Shown here: positions 33,517 to 46,964 of the stretch, one piece after another
Layout of the letters: each line of letters opens with the position of its first letter
Position numbering within the stretch: position 1 is the first letter of the stretch
NCBI RefSeq assembly: GCF_036588685.1
Contig: NC_086380.1
Span: forward strand, 37,958,692-38,022,691
Length of the DNA: 64,000 nucleotides
Direction: 5' to 3'
Source: Mytilus trossulus
Lineage: Eukaryota > Mollusca > Bivalvia > Mytilida > Mytilidae
Made by a program: the position numbers and the translations under genes
Notes under the pieces: model-generated
The model's input: only the letters and a program-made list of their open reading frames with translations
Told to the model about the DNA's origin: nothing
Database searches by the model: none

Positions 33517-34830
33517 TCACTTTAAACACACTCTGATTTTCTCTACGGCATCTGTCTTGGCTCTTCGCTGATATCTTTGCGTCTGTGTAGTAATTGAGTC
33601 GGATTCACAAATCTCCAAAGGATATAACTTGACAATTGGTCTGTTTAGTTTAGAGTTAGATGTTCGGACCGTCGCAGATCGCACAAGGTTATCGTTTCCG
33701 TATGTAAGTTCTTCAATTACACCGAGTTTCCACGTCGTACGTGGAGAATTATCATCATATATCTGGACTACATCTCCTTGTTTTACACTTTGATTGTTAT
33801 TTCCAGACACTCGGTGAAATTCACGTAAGGAGGTCAAATACTCGTGTTTCCATCTTGCTAAAAATTGTTCAATAAGACGGAATCTCCTTTTCGCTTGATC
33901 ATTCATAGTTTCGTGATTGGTTGTTAAATCGGCACTATAACTGTCTGTTTCATCTGTATATAACGGATACGGGAAAGATTTAATTTGTCTTCCATACAAT
34001 AGATGCGACAGGGTAAGCGGCTCTGGATCGGCAATGTCCGACGATATATAGGTAAGCGGTCTATTGTTAAGGCTAGCTTCAATTTCCACCACTAATGTCT
34101 GTAACAGAGGTAAATCTATACATGCGCGTCCAAGAATCTTTTTTAGACAATTTTTAGTTAGTCCAACCAGTCTTTCCCAAAATCCTCCGTACCATGGAGC
34201 ACGTTTTGGTATGAATTTCCATGTGGTTCCAAATTGGCACAATTTGTCATGTAAAGATTTAGAGTCCGTTAACTTTCGTATTTCCTCCGCGGCGGCAACA
34301 AATGTTGTAGCATTGTCCGATATCATAACTCTTGGTATCGATTTCCTGCTTATGAATCTACGAAAAGCTAGCATGAACGATTTTTCAGTCATATCTGGAA
34401 CTATTTCAAGATGAATAGCTCGAGTATTGGCACATGTAAACAAACATATATACACTTTTCGAAGTAGTCCATCGTCTCCTTTCATGTTAAGCGCACCACT
34501 GAAATCGACGCCTGATATAGTAAATGGTTCTTCGGACGATAATCTATCTTTTGGTAGAGGTGGAGGATCTGGTGCTTTGTATGCAACTCCTGTTACTTTT
34601 CTACAACTTACGCATTTTCGAATTACGCATCCAACTTCTTGTCGTGCTGAAGGTATCCAATATTTTTGCCTCAAATAAGTTACGGTAGCTCCTATGCCGG
34701 AATGTAAATTTTCAATGTGAATATCATTTATAAGCAGTTTTGTTAATCTATGCTTTGTTGGTATTAAATACGGGAATTTTGCATTCTCTGGAAGTGGTGC
34801 GTTATTAATGCGTCCACCACATCGTATTAA
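33517..34830 (-). pseudogene. BEL/Pao integrase segment
   Basis: Open from the codon after the TGA at 34831-34833 to the stop at 33517. It begins with the zinc-finger region (H-x4-H at about 34740-34722, then CVIRKCVSC). Numbered from the TTG at 34674, the DDE core has D57 in SGVDFSGA, D120 in VMISDNAT and E167 in GGFWERLV, so all catalytic residues remain. The C-terminal DUF5641-type region (WKLGVIEELTYGND) is also present. It would insert the cDNA, but the upstream stops and lost 5' end make it non-functional. Confidence 0.85.
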
Positions 34831-36015
34831 TCAGTCTTTGTCCAGATATAAACGTAATTGACGTATCAAACTATGCGTTGACTTTGAACATAAGCTTTCA
34901 AAAACATCACTGTATCTTTCGTGTTGCACAGCTTCAATTAACTTAATTGTTGCATTATGTATATCATTTGGTGTTAGATATTTTGTAGTCAGTCTTCTAG
35001 TATTATGAGCTGTATTACGGCAGTTATCTATGAATTTCTGTACGTAACCTAAAATACGCGCGTTTTTTTTGAATGAATGGTATCTATCAACGTTGATTAT
35101 GTTCAATACGTTGTTCTTTGTCCGTATAATGTCATCTTGCGTTTCTTGATTCTCATAGTCCTTACAAGTTGTGGTCATCTCTTTATTGTCGATTTGAAAT
35201 TCATTCGGCCATTGTCTCTCGTTTGTTAACCAGTCCGGACCATGCATCCATAGTTTGTTATTTTTCAATTGTTCATACGATAAACCACGTGATAATAAAT
35301 CAGCAGGGTTGTGTTCTGTAGGGCAATATTTCCAGCTATGTTCACATGTGAGCTCTTTGATTTCAATAACTCTGTTTGCTATAAAGGTTTTAAGTTGCTT
35401 CCTTGAAGATATCCACTGTAAAATAATTTGACTGTCGCTCCATAATACACACTTTTTAACGATCCGTAAACTTGACATTATATGTGAAGTTAACCGTCCT
35501 CCGACTAATGCTGCCATAAGTTCAAGTTGTGGTATAGTTAACTTTTTCAAAGGTGCCACTCTATTTTTAGCCATGACAAAGTTAGACTCTTCCCCTTTTA
35601 CTAAGTACGCAAAAGCGCCGTACGCTACTGCGCTTGCATCGGTAAATACATGTAAGGTAGGTTCATCGGTAGTGTCCATATTTTCAAAGTAACGTCTCGA
35701 AAACTCAATCTCGGTGCATTTTTTTAAGTCTTGATCGATAGAATACCACTGCGGTCTAATTTCACCAGGTATTTGTTCGTCCCACCCTAGTTTTTGTGTC
35801 CATAAATCCTGCAATAGTATTTTGCTACGCACTGTAACTGGGCTTAGAATTCCAAGTGGGTCGTAGATTTTTGACGATCTTCTTAGTATTTCTCGTTTCG
35901 TGATTTGATTTTCTGGTAGCATAGACAATGGTTTGAATCCAAAACTAACACGGTCATCTTTGGTGTTCCATCGTAATCCTAAAACTTTAATACATTTATC
36001 TCCATCGTTAACGTT
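34831..36015 (-). pseudogene. BEL/Pao peptidase-A17-like and RNase H segment
   Basis: Same frame as RT and integrase, bounded by TAA (36016-36018) and TGA (34831-34833). YDPLGILSPVTVRSK is the Pao signature region. RNase H residues, numbered from the TTG at 35928, are D97 in VFTDASAVAYGA, E136 in QLELMAALVGG and D165 in LWSDSQI. The NPADLLSRG motif follows. The family assignment is firm. Confidence 0.85.
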
Positions 36016-36537
36016 TTAAGATGTAGCCAAATCGTTAAGTGCTGTACAATTCGATGCCCATGAACGTAAGTTGAATCCACCTTTGGTCATCAGTGTTCTT
36101 GACTCTTCATAAAACTTCAATAGTTCAGTTGTGTTGTCGAAGCCTGCAATTATGTTGTCTACGTATAATCCATCTATGAGTGTTTCAGATGTATGACTAG
36201 ACTGTTCACGTAAATGCTTTAATAAGGTCGCATTCAATATAAAAGGTGAACACGTTGCGCCGAATAGGATAGCTTTAAAGCGGTAAGTAATCAACTGTGA
36301 TGTAGGGTCTGTTGAGTCCTTTAGCCAGAAAAATCTCGTCATATCTCTGTCTTTCTCGTCTAGTGTGATTTGAAGAAACGCCTTCTCTATATCGGTAACA
36401 ACAGCATATCTATTCTCTCTAAATCGCATCAAAAGTGTTGATATGTCATTTAAGATCGGGGGTTCTTTTCGCAAACAATCATTTAGACTAGGCGTGTCTT
36501 GTGACCATATCGATATAGGAGAATCCATAATGAACAA
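36016..36537 (-). pseudogene. BEL/Pao reverse transcriptase segment (5'-truncated)
   Basis: TPSLNDCLRKEPPILNDIST, motif A VVTDIEKAFLQI, the FGATCSPF turn and LYVDNIIAG (YVDN in place of YVDD, a variant also known in this family). It ends at TAA 36016-36018, after which the frame continues. The text before TPSLNDC does not look like RT, so a break lies near 36510. Confidence 0.82.
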
Positions 36538-39195
36538 GCCAAATGATTCGTTAAATGAGACACAATACCCTATAAAAAACCTGATTTGAGGTAAATGACG
36601 ACATTTTCAAAGGTATTTTATTTTGAACTATGTTCCCTGATGGGAAGCATTAACTAGAGAGGAAATGCATTGAATTAAAATGAGATTTTAAAATATTCAA
36701 ATACTTCAGGTAAATATCTTAAAACATTTAAAAAAGTATTGTTTGCACAAATAAATCTTGTGTAACAGTTAAACTAACTAAGGTTTGTTTTTGTTTAATG
36801 GCAGAAAAAATGACGTGCGACCAATGGAAGTGTCCAGGGTTTCAATTGAGACCAATTCAAGAAACTCAATAGTAAAATAATGGCGATGAAAATATTGATT
36901 GGATGAATGATGAACATAAGAAATGGTAATCAATTCTTTAAATGTTCTACATAGACAAATGATAGATAGACCTTTGCATGTTAAAATTTCCTAAAACAAA
37001 CATTTTTCTACAGCTAAATTTGCGAGTGAACTGACACGGATTCAGTAGCATATTAATCTATTGTAATAAAAATTCATAATTTCTAATAAAATTTGTAGAT
37101 TTAGCTTACAAAGTCCTTATATTTGTATAAAGTAAAATTCGTTTAAAGTGAAAAATTGTTTTAACGTTAAATAAGCTACAATTAAAAATTGGTTGCTAGT
37201 CTCTCTCTGTGATTAATATTGGATAACTCTGGTTGATTTCCCAATCAATCTATCATGGAGGGGAGATATTTAATTCCATTCACATTTATAGTTCTTTTCA
37301 AAAATGATGAACTGTTTTTTTTTTATATTGGTATGTTATCATTTAAAACGTTTCAAATTTATGAAAGAATATTCATACATCAATGTTTTTGATTAACAAT
37401 AACATGAAAAACAAAAACTGATATCTATTGAATTGATACATTTTGTGAGTATTCAAAAATTATATCACAAATCTAAACTTAATTATAAAATAATGAACCT
37501 GTTAAAGGGAGACAATACTTGCATAACTTTTTCGAATCGGCACATAATACAAAGGAATGTCACTCTTGCATACAATGGCACATCAATATAATTAATTAAC
37601 TGTGCATTCGGGCTCCAACTTCAATGATGATTCTGAATTATAGATATAACCAAAAGTTGTTAATCTATAGGATAGTGAAATTATTGAAAACTAACCCACT
37701 GTAAAAATAGTTTTCAAAACTTCCTCCAAAAAATGAACAAGCCACTTGACTTTCATAGCTCATAATTATTGTTTTTACACAATATTTTAATACAGTAGTT
37801 AAATATTATTTGCTTCTCAAAGTGTTAGACGCAATAAAAACCGTATGCTTGCATAATTTTACCCAAATACAGATTTAATTAAGTCCTGAACATTTCGACA
37901 TTTCTTTGTTTATTTTTATCAAAACCGGTTTTACACAAATCACAAGTACAAATCCGACTAAAAACCAATATCCCGATATCTTTGGGTAAATTTGCTACCG
38001 GGATTGCTTTTGTCACGTGTTTTTTCAATAATCGTGAATAATGCGATATAAATGGCGTGTCTACATTTAAAAAAAAAAAAGATATTTTTTCTATTAAGTA
38101 GGTTGTCTGTTAAAATATTTTGAATAGTTTTAAGACAGGTCGTCTCGATATCCGCACATGTATTATTAGTCTTCTTTATCTATATAAATTCAATGTTTAC
38201 ATCGGTATAAGGTCTGTTTAAATTTGCTTAGTATCTTAATTCTTAAAGTGTTAATCATTTCTGCATATTGTAACGCTCCGAGATTGTTACGAATGTGAAT
38301 CTTTGGTGAAGGAAGTAATGATAAACAACTGATTGTAGATAATATATTGTATTATCTATGTTTAAGCAATACAACAAATACAGTGGTTCATAAACAAAGA
38401 ACGATAATAATTATAGGTGTAATACCACCATTGATTTCCCCTATTAGTCTTTGTTAAATTTGCACTTTTCAAAAAATTGTGCAGAATTTTATCTTTGTTT
38501 CAAATAAAAAAATACCTGGCATGAGTAAAGTTTTATCCTGTCCAGTTCTATAGAAAAATTTTCACATAACATTTCATTGCATATAAAAAAGTAACCATCA
38601 TTGGAAGTTAACCAATCAAATTTCTCCCCTTATTCTATCTGTGTACAAGGTTTAGTCACCATGTTACCTCAAGATTACAAAAATTTGTATAGAAATCACA
38701 AATAAAAAATAATGGTGTTTTGAAATACCCAAGACATATGTTTATGACACAGAAATAGTTTTACTGCAATCAAATGTAGGATTAATTACCTACAACGGTC
38801 AAATTCAAGGGAATATTTTTTTAGACCTACTTTCGTATACAACCGGATGTGACGTGACACCTATAATACATGTATAGAATAAGTAATGCAGCAAGATGCA
38901 TTCTTTGCACACAGTTTAATAAAATAATTCTCTGAGCTCAGGTGCAATAAAATCAACGGCATGCTAATTTGCTGATCATTGGTGCAGGAAAAGTTATTTT
39001 GGACACAGCTTTCCCATCCTCAGCATACTCGATGCATGGTTAGGGATCTACACGAGCAAACAGTTCGACGGAATTTTGATATTTTTAATTATCCAGTCTA
39101 ATAAATATTCAAACTAGCTAAAATTAAATCATAGATTTGCTCTTTTTCAGATATTTCGTGCATCATATCAGAACAACAGCAATTCAAGGATTTAA
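36538..39195. other. Intergenic, nothing recognised
   Basis: Very AT-rich. No supported frame, RNA or repeat. Confidence 0.4.
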
Positions 39196-39197
39196 TT

Positions 39198-39295
39198 AGG
39201 TCTTTCCGCTTTTCTGTGAAAAGACCTATTGTATTTGTTCTGATTATTATTATCATTAGGTCTTTCCAGTTTTCGATGGAAAGACCTATTGTATA
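39198..39295. repeat. Pair of AGGTCTTTCC/GGAAAGACCT hairpins
   Basis: AGGTCTTTCC...AAAAGACCT at 39198-39227 and AGGTCTTTCC...GGAAAGACCT at 39258-39287, each followed by ATTGTAT; the first is then followed by TTCTGATTATTATTAT. Two tandem short stem-loops open the array to the right. Confidence 0.6.
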
Positions 39296-39296
39296 T

Positions 39297-42200
39297 GGCC
39301 AAGTTTTATTCTCGCGATAAAATTTTGTTTCGCAATATGTAGCTAAGACATTTCTTATTATACAGTTTATTCGGTTTTTATTTTCACTCATTCTATACCA
39401 AATACTTTTCTTTGTGATAGTTATTTCCTCACACATTGTTTTTCTTGTGACCACATCTCCTCCGTAATCGTAAAAGAAAGTGACAAATTTAATTAGTAAA
39501 ATTATTCGTTATATCCTTTGCATAATTTCTACCGAAGCAAAATGAACGCTCCATATAAGAATTATTTCCCCGTATGCATTTGATAAAAGTGATATGCATT
39601 TATATCTTGTAAAGCATAAGTGACATAGACTTTTAAAAGATCTTATGGTTTGAGGTCCTTGGTCCAAAAAATAAAAATTAGGTCAAGGTCATATTCTAAA
39701 TTTTGAATTTGGCTTATTTTCACTCATTTCCTAATAAAACGTACAAAATATCAACAAAATATTTTTACTAAATTGTTAGTTGCGACATGTTGTTATACGT
39801 AAATTTTGAATGCAGGGATACGTTGAACGTAAAAGGGAATTTTTTCCCCTCTTGTATTTGAAAAGACGCTTATTGTCATATGACTCATTAACCAAATATA
39901 GTCAAGACCTATTGTCTTTTGATTTTATGTACTTGGTTTATGACCTTGACATCTCAAGGTCAAAACTTAATTTGATGTACTAGATATTCACCTTTGCTTT
40001 TACTGTATATGTGTACATTATAAAGCCAGAAGACCTTTTTCAACAGGTTTCAAACCATTCAATCTTGTAAAAAAAACGGAAGTGACCTTGTGAAGACCGG
40101 AAGTATCTATTTTATATGTATTTTATTATTATAAAAGTATTTAGATCCATAAGTAAAGCCTGGCATGAGACCAGTACTGACGCACTCGGCTCTCTTTTCA
40201 CATACAATGCTAGTCAGCGGCATAAATGCACTAGACGCATATCATTACTCTGTGGTTTTCACCACCAGCACACAGGCTTTACTGATGGAGATCGGGGAGC
40301 AACAACATGCAGTGTGTAGGTCCATCGGCGTGTGGATATGCCCTATCACCCATTAACCTTGTCCTAGCTATGGGTGAATAGCCAGTCAGATGGGGGTTGA
40401 GCACAAGACTAACTATCTCGTCTCATAAAAAAACTCTAGTTACGGAAACCAGACCAGTAAAAGTATTATGAACCAATATTTTTGGAATCAGTGTCAAGTT
40501 TATATTCAGATAGTATCACAAGTAACATTTTTCAAAGCAGAAGTAACAAATTAACTCCCTTATTTAAATAATGTCGTATAGACACCATTTGTTTTTGGAA
40601 TCAGCATACAATCAGCTACTATTGACCATTGAAATGACATTTTAAACCTAATTTTACTATTTTCATATTAAAATTCATGGTTTTTGGTGGGAAGAACTTC
40701 AATTATTCTCTGAACAATTGGTTTTTTATTAGGTCTTTCCACTTAAAATGGATTAGTATTAATTCCTTTCTTAGACTGATAAATATACATTTTATTCAAA
40801 GTCTCATGTTAACAAGACCGGAAACGGAAGTAGATTACTGCGCCGATCCGGAAATTCAAAAACGCGACAAAAAATTGAACGATTTTGAGTCTATTAGTGC
40901 AATGAAAAATTCGGGAAATTTTTCCGATTTTCTTTTTTATTGAATTTTTTACTGTAATAGGGGACTTCGTCCCCTTATCATTTTCTTCTGGTAAAGTTTG
41001 ATCTCACGTAACATTTTTGTTATGCAATATTTCGCTAATATATTTCTTATTTAGTATCACACAGTTTATGCGCTTTTTATTTTCACCTGTTCTGAGCGGA
41101 ACAGTTAAAACCCGAAAGTGACCTTGTGTAAGCCGGCAGTAGCCATTTGTTGTACTGTACTGCAACCAGATATTTTAAGAAACAGTTTCAAGTAAATATA
41201 AATTCAATCAAGATCGGAAGTAACATTTTTCAAACCGGAAGTAACAAATTATCTCCCTTATTTAAAAAATGTAGTATAGAAACTACATTTTTTTTTAATC
41301 AGCGTACAATAAGCTATCATTTGGCGATTGGAATGACATTTTAGACCTAATTTTACTATTTTTATTTTAAAATACCGGGTTTTTGGTGGAATGACCTTTA
41401 ATTATTATTATTAACATATTCTTCCGCCTAATTTTGTTCTCACGTAAACTGTTTGTCTCCCAAGATGTCCCTTAGATAATTCTTATTTAGTATCATATAG
41501 TTTATGCGTTTTTTTTTATTTTCACCCATTCTTAGCTGAACAATTTTCTTTGTCGGAGTTATCTTCCTGAACAATGTTTTCCTTGTGACAGCATCTACTC
41601 CGTAAGCGTAAAAGAAAGCGACACATTTATTTTATAAAATTGCTCGTTATATCCTCTCATGATGTTTCCAGTTTTGACAGAAGCGATATAAACACTCAAT
41701 ATGAGAGTTACAAAAAATGTACTTTCCCTTATCCTTGCGGTATAAATGATATGCATTTCTATCTTGTAAACCATAAGTAATAGAGACCTTGGATCTTTTG
41801 ATTTGAGGTCCTTGATCCAAAAAAACAACTGTTCAAGGTCAAAGATCAAAGTCATATTCTTAATTTTGATTTTGGCTTATATTCAGTTACTTCCAAAAAC
41901 CATACAAGATATAAACAAAATACTTTCAATAAATTGTAAGTTGCAACATGTCGTAACACATTAATTTTGGTTGAAAGGGTCCGTTGACCGTAAAAGGGAG
42001 TTTCTCCCTTTTTACATTTAAAATAACATGTATGATGGTATAACTCAGTTACCAAGTATAATAAAGACATAGGGTTATATGATTAAAGGTCTTTGGAGAA
42101 TGAGCTTTAAATTGAGCTCTAGGTCTATGTTAAATAAGATGTTCTAGATTTTGACCTTTGCCTTAACTTCATATAAACACGATTAGGCCATTAACACTTT

Positions 42201-43330
42201 TTTTAGTAGGTTGCAATTAATATAACCTTGAAAAGCCAACCGGAGGTGAACTATTGTTAACTGGAAATAGCTTTGTTTTGTACTTATTTGATGTAAATTA
42301 TATTGAACAATATATGTTTGGAATTAGTGTCAAGAAAACTATCAAATGAAACCGGAAGGGATATTTTTCAAACCGGAAGTAACAATTTATCTCTCCCTTA
42401 TTTAGAAAAAGATGTATTGATACCTTCAAAGCTATGTTTCAAACTGAATTTTTATAGTTCTATATCAAAATTGATCTTCATGGGTTGAAAGACCTGCAAA
42501 TGTTCTCTAAACAATTGGTTTTTAATTATTTTTTTTTCTTCCTCTAAATTTTGTTGTCGCTTAAAATTTTTGTTTTGCAATATTTCTCTAAAATATTTCT
42601 TATATAGTATCATACAGATTATTCACTTTTTATTATTTTTGTCCTTTCTTAGCCAAACAATTTTCTTTGTAAGAGTTATCTCCCTTTTAACTGTTAATCA
42701 TGTATCTTTTTCGTACAAAATTCTTTTTTTTAGTTGTTCGTTACATCCTCAGGAATTTTTAGCCAATTTGGATCGAAGCAAGTCTAACTTTATTTAATAA
42801 ATTTGTCCGTTTTTTTTAACTCATTAACTCATCATCTTTAATCGTATAACCCTGGAACATTTGTTTTTCAATCCCTAGGTCCTGAGTTATAAAATGAGGT
42901 CAAAGTCAAAGTTCAAAGTCAAGATCTAAATTTTGACTTTTATTTTTTTTGGCGTTTTTTTCAGACACGTTTAAAGATATATAAATAAGAGAACAATTGC
43001 AAAATCTTTGCTTTATTGTAATGAAGATTTGTTACGTTTTGTCGGAAACAATCCAATGGCATCTTTTAGAAGTTCTTCTCCCTGAACTGTTTTATTCTAA
43101 GGTTAATTGATTATTACTTCAACTTAGTTCATTATAAAGCAATATGAACTTTTACAAAAGGTAAAGTGACATATGACCTTGAAATATGACAACCGGAAGT
43201 GACCTTGAGAAAACAAGAAGTAGGCATAGTTGCTGTTATTTCATGACAAAGTAATTGGAATTCAATTATTTTGTAATTTAATTACATTAACATATCACTC
43301 AAGTCTAGAAATGACTTGATCATCAAGAAG
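39297..43330 (+). repeat. Degenerate tandem array, about four units
   Basis: The unit-start text (ATTTTGTTCTCACGTAA-like, then TTTCTTATTTAGTATCA) occurs near 39301, 40992, 41424 and 42540. Each is followed by ATATGCATTTATATCTTGTA, AGGTCAAGGTCATATTCT and ACCGGAAGTGACCTTG blocks. Units are 0.4-1.7 kb because of deletions and the insert at 40150-40440. Non-coding. Confidence 0.65.
40150..40440 (+). repeat. GC-richer insert within the array
   Basis: GCCTGGCATGAGACCAGTAC to ACTATCTCGTCTCATAAAAA: base composition unlike its surroundings, no counterpart in the other array units, and an A-run near the end. It could be the 3' end of a LINE or a SINE; not identified. Confidence 0.45.
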
Positions 43331-44935
43331 TGGCCTTTTTTTAATCAGTGTGAAAGAAGCTATGACACAAGACAGAAGAGACATTTCTATTCATATAACG
43401 TCACCATAAGCATGATAAGTACCGTAGCTATAATAACACTTCCGGTTAACCGCCCAACAGCAAGACATGCACCTCACTGTAAATTTTATATGTAAGTTAA
43501 CTTTGTCCCGATAAGAGTTTAAGCTGTAGATAATTAAAACTATTACTATGTGGTAAAAGTGTCTCAGTGTTGTCTTTTGTGACACATGATAAATATTTAT
43601 ATAGATAAAAATTGCCAAATATTCAGATTTCTAATTTATCATTACCTACGCTAGATTTAGGATTAGGCATTAAATTACAAATAATGTCTTCACACTGACT
43701 ATCAGTTATCGCTTTAAAAAAGTACAAGCTATAATCTTAAAAAGTTAATTATCATTTATCGATTGCATAGTACGCTATCGAGCATAAGCTTTCAAGGATT
43801 GACATAGAGCAGTATTCTTAAAGTTATTGCTCAATAAATCGTAGCCTTTCTTTAGAAAAGATTGACTGTCTTCCACCACCTTGTATCGTAAAATACCAAG
43901 AAACAATTGGCCTAGATAGAGAGAAAATTGCAATTCCTTTGTAAATTATTTTTAGATTTGACAAATGAAGAGTTTGTTTTTTGAGCACACTATCGGAGCT
44001 GCCTGTATCTTTTAATATTTTGTTTTGAACTGCTTTAGTTTAGTTTTCCGGTTATTACCCAAAAAGTGGACTATTTATAATCAAATCAAAATTTGACTAC
44101 TTTGTATAATATCTAGCTTTTAAATTTAACCCTCTACCACATACATTTACTTTTTTTGTAAAGCATGATATTAAATACCTTTTGAACAACATAATTCTAA
44201 AGATTCTAATTAAGACCCATTCTCCAAAATCAAATCTACATTAAGAACCATTCAAGTATATTTAAACTAACACATTTCATCATGTATCATCTCAACATAT
44301 TTATTTTTTAATGCCTAGTATGCATTTTCTGTCTTCATATCGTATAAAGGGATATTTTACCACGCAGTGCCCAGGCAAGTACATCACGAGTCGAAGTCTA
44401 TAAAAAAAAGTTATACATTTCGTGCATTGGACTATAATGAATGCTTATGATCGGTTTAAAGGTATATAAAATTTGACAAGGGACATCATGGATAGTCTAC
44501 GACATTTCATTTTACATCATTAAATACTATTGAATAAATATCACATGGAATAAACGACCACCTACACATAACAGTTAACCTTGTATACTTAATATATCCT
44601 CATTTAAACTATTAAAACACAACCAGTGACTATACAGTAAGTTAATTTAGGATTAAAGCATTACAGGTAATAAATTTTAATGATGCCCCATCCCAAATAT
44701 GAATTTTTTTATTGTGTAACTAACAACTAACAGACGACATATTCAGTGAGGATATGATTATTTTAACTTTATGCATCTTATGACACGTTAATTTGATTGG
44801 CTTACAGCAATCTCGTGTCATTTTAATTGACCTTCATTTCAAAATGATGACACGAGATATCACAATAAAGGTCAGAGATAAATTAACGAAATCCATAATA
44901 GAAATCGTGTTTGTATGGTCTTTGTCTTTCAATAA
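43331..44935. other. Intergenic, nothing recognised
   Basis: AT-rich. A short imperfect inverted repeat around TCTCGTGTCA/TGACACGAGA lies at 44811-44855. Confidence 0.4.
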
Positions 44936-44939
44936 ATGT

Positions 44940-45080
44940 TATTGTAAGTAAAATGACAAAAATACTGAACTCCGAGGAAACTCAAAACTCAAAACGGAAA
45001 GTGCCTAATCAAACGGCAAAATCAAAAACTCAAAACACACCAAACGAATGAATAACAACTGTCATAATCCAGAGGGGCAC
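44940..45080 (-). repeat. Dispersed repeat R2, 3' part
   Basis: AAAATACTGAACTCCGAGGA and GGCAAAATCAAAAACTCAAA are the complement of the R2 end seen at 10480-10525 and 28040-28105. Confidence 0.6.
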
Positions 45081-45145
45081 ATGCATTTTCTTATGTAAAA
45101 AATGTTGGGTTGAATGAATATTATATATATGAATACATGTATATA

Positions 45146-45520
45146 TAAAATTTTAATCCTGGTATATATGATGAGTTTACTTGCAACCACTGGGTCGATG
45201 TCACTGCTGATAGAGATTTATTTCCCCGAGGGTATCACCAGCCCAGTAGTTGTCGCACTTTTGTGTTGACTTGATTTATCATTGATATGTTCATAATTAT
45301 AAATTATTAAAAAACTAAGGCTTGTCTACCTCAGGGATAGATTACTTTAGCTGTATTTGGCAAAACTTTTAGGAATTTTTGGCCCTCAATGCTCTTCAAC
45401 CTCGTACTCTATTTGGTATTTTCAACAATTTTTGATTCGAGCAACACTGATGGCTCTTTTGTAGAAGAAATGCGTCTGGCGTTAATATGAAATTTTAATC
45501 CTGGTATGTATGATGAGTTT
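45146..45520 (+). repeat. Hammerhead-bearing repeat R4 with partial tandem duplication
   Basis: ATTTTAATCCTGGTATATAT at 45149 recurs at 45489 (ATTTTAATCCTGGTATGTAT), flanking CTAAGGCTTGTCTACCTCAG and the motif ACTGATGGCTCTTTTGTAGA. The core reads CTGATGG, so the ribozyme is inactive. The dimer layout resembles the tandem pseudo-LTR arrangement of Penelope-like elements. Confidence 0.6.
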
Positions 45521-45699
45521 ACTTCATCCTGGTTTAATAGCTAAACACGTTTCTCACTTGACTGACAGTCGCATCAAACAGTGAATGCTTCATTTAGTAG
45601 TTTTATAGAGTTGTTAAAACGTTGATCGTGCGCAAATTATTATGATGAATAGCATCTTCTTGCCGAATGTACATCGGTCAACGAGGCATTTTTTAAAAT

Positions 45700-46120
45700 G
45701 TATTGGTTCAAACATTTATGGTTCAAAAAGATTAAATTTCAGAATGAAACTAATATCCTCATAAGAAAATGAAATATCTGTTATTAACACTGAATAATAA
45801 TTTTATGAATGATATAATATCAAATACCCATTTTTCTCTTATGTTTCAGTTTTGTTGTTCAGCAAGCTGATAAACTTGCCGATTTTGATATAAAAATGCT
45901 AGTGCAAGCTACTAATGTACAAACACAATTACTTTTGCTAAAGATAGCGTATAGACACACACAAATCTTCAGTAATAGACCTCAACGTGAAGATATTTGG
46001 AAACAGCAAGATTTTCCGTAACATTTAAAACAGAAAAGCATTGCTGTCTAGCTGATTACCTACAAATGTATGTATTAACCAACATTTATTATCTTGTTTA
46101 TGCGTGATTTTATTGATACT
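45700..46120 (+). repeat. Diverged tandem duplication, left copy
   Basis: TAATGAAACTAATATC-type text, TTCTCTTATGTTTCAGTTTT, ATTTGGAAACAGCAAGATTT and ACCTACAAATGTATGTATTA match 46965-47510 in order. No protein is preserved. Confidence 0.55.
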
Positions 46121-46627
46121 TATTGCGAGTTAACAACAGAACTTCCAAGTTATGAACATTATGCACACAAGTATTATTTCTGCATAAGATAGGTTCAAAG
46201 TATCTCTTTTCGTTTAGACTACGTTGGTTTTTTTTGTTAAATAACCCCGTGAACACAATTTTTATTTGTATTTTCTAAAAGTGGATTATCAGAACAACAT
46301 GTATCTTTTACTAATATATCTTTAATTTCAATGCTGATTTTTTTTTCAAACACAATAGGAGTTTCTATGCATAATGTGTGCAGATATATGTAAAATATTT
46401 AGCTTAGAAAAAAAAGCGAACCAAACATTTTATTATATGATTGTTTTGCGGTCATGTTAAGTTAAATATTAACACTCTCAAATACCCCAATACAGCATAA
46501 GGCAAAGTACAAAAAAAATGAAACAACGCTTTATACATTTTGTGAGTTTCAAGCAGTTTTCTGGATAACCATTTATATTGGAAAGCCGAACATTTAAATG
46601 CCTAAATTGATAAGAATAATTGGTTTG

Positions 46628-46760
46628 AGCGCGAATGAGACAACCCGCAATCTAAGTTACAAGGTATAAAAGGACAACAATATAGGTCAAAGTACGGCCT
46701 TTAACACAGGATAGTGACTCATAACTTAGTGCAAGTATCATGCTGAACAACGTTATAAGT
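46628..46760 (+). repeat. SINE-like repeat R1, old relic
   Basis: GCGAATGAGACAACCCGCAA and ATAGGTCAAAGTACGGCCTT. Confidence 0.5.
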
Positions 46761-46964
46761 TATTCACCCTAAGCATATGATGATTAACATTGATGAATTC
46801 TATCAAACAATCTGTCTGTATTGTGTTAGAACAATCAATTATTCAAATAATCATATTAATGAACATTTGGATAAATAAAATATAAAAAGAAAACGTCTGT
46901 AATCTTTGTATTGATATTTTAGATAAGCCACGAGATAAAATACATGCAAAATCATCGGAAATAC

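Larger units (their letters stand above)
33300..36537 (-). mobile_element. 5'-truncated BEL/Pao LTR retrotransposon
   Basis: One minus-strand frame carries, in order, RT, a Pao-type domain with RNase H, and integrase, broken by two in-frame stops. Upstream of about 36510 the recognisable RT sequence ends abruptly; gag, protease and the start of RT are missing. A purine-rich GGCCCCGGAGAATGTTGAGA near 33335-33355 may mark the polypurine tract and 3' LTR start. No 5' LTR was found. Confidence 0.8.

Noticed and set aside
34064-34678. Plus-strand frames of 116 and 83 codons
   Set aside because: Complement of the BEL/Pao integrase.
39098-39454. 118-codon minus-strand frame
   Set aside because: Crosses two hairpins and a tandem-array unit; low complexity and no motif.
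40116-40356. Two overlapping frames in the GC-richer insert
   Set aside because: Open by composition in two frames at once; no domain recognised.
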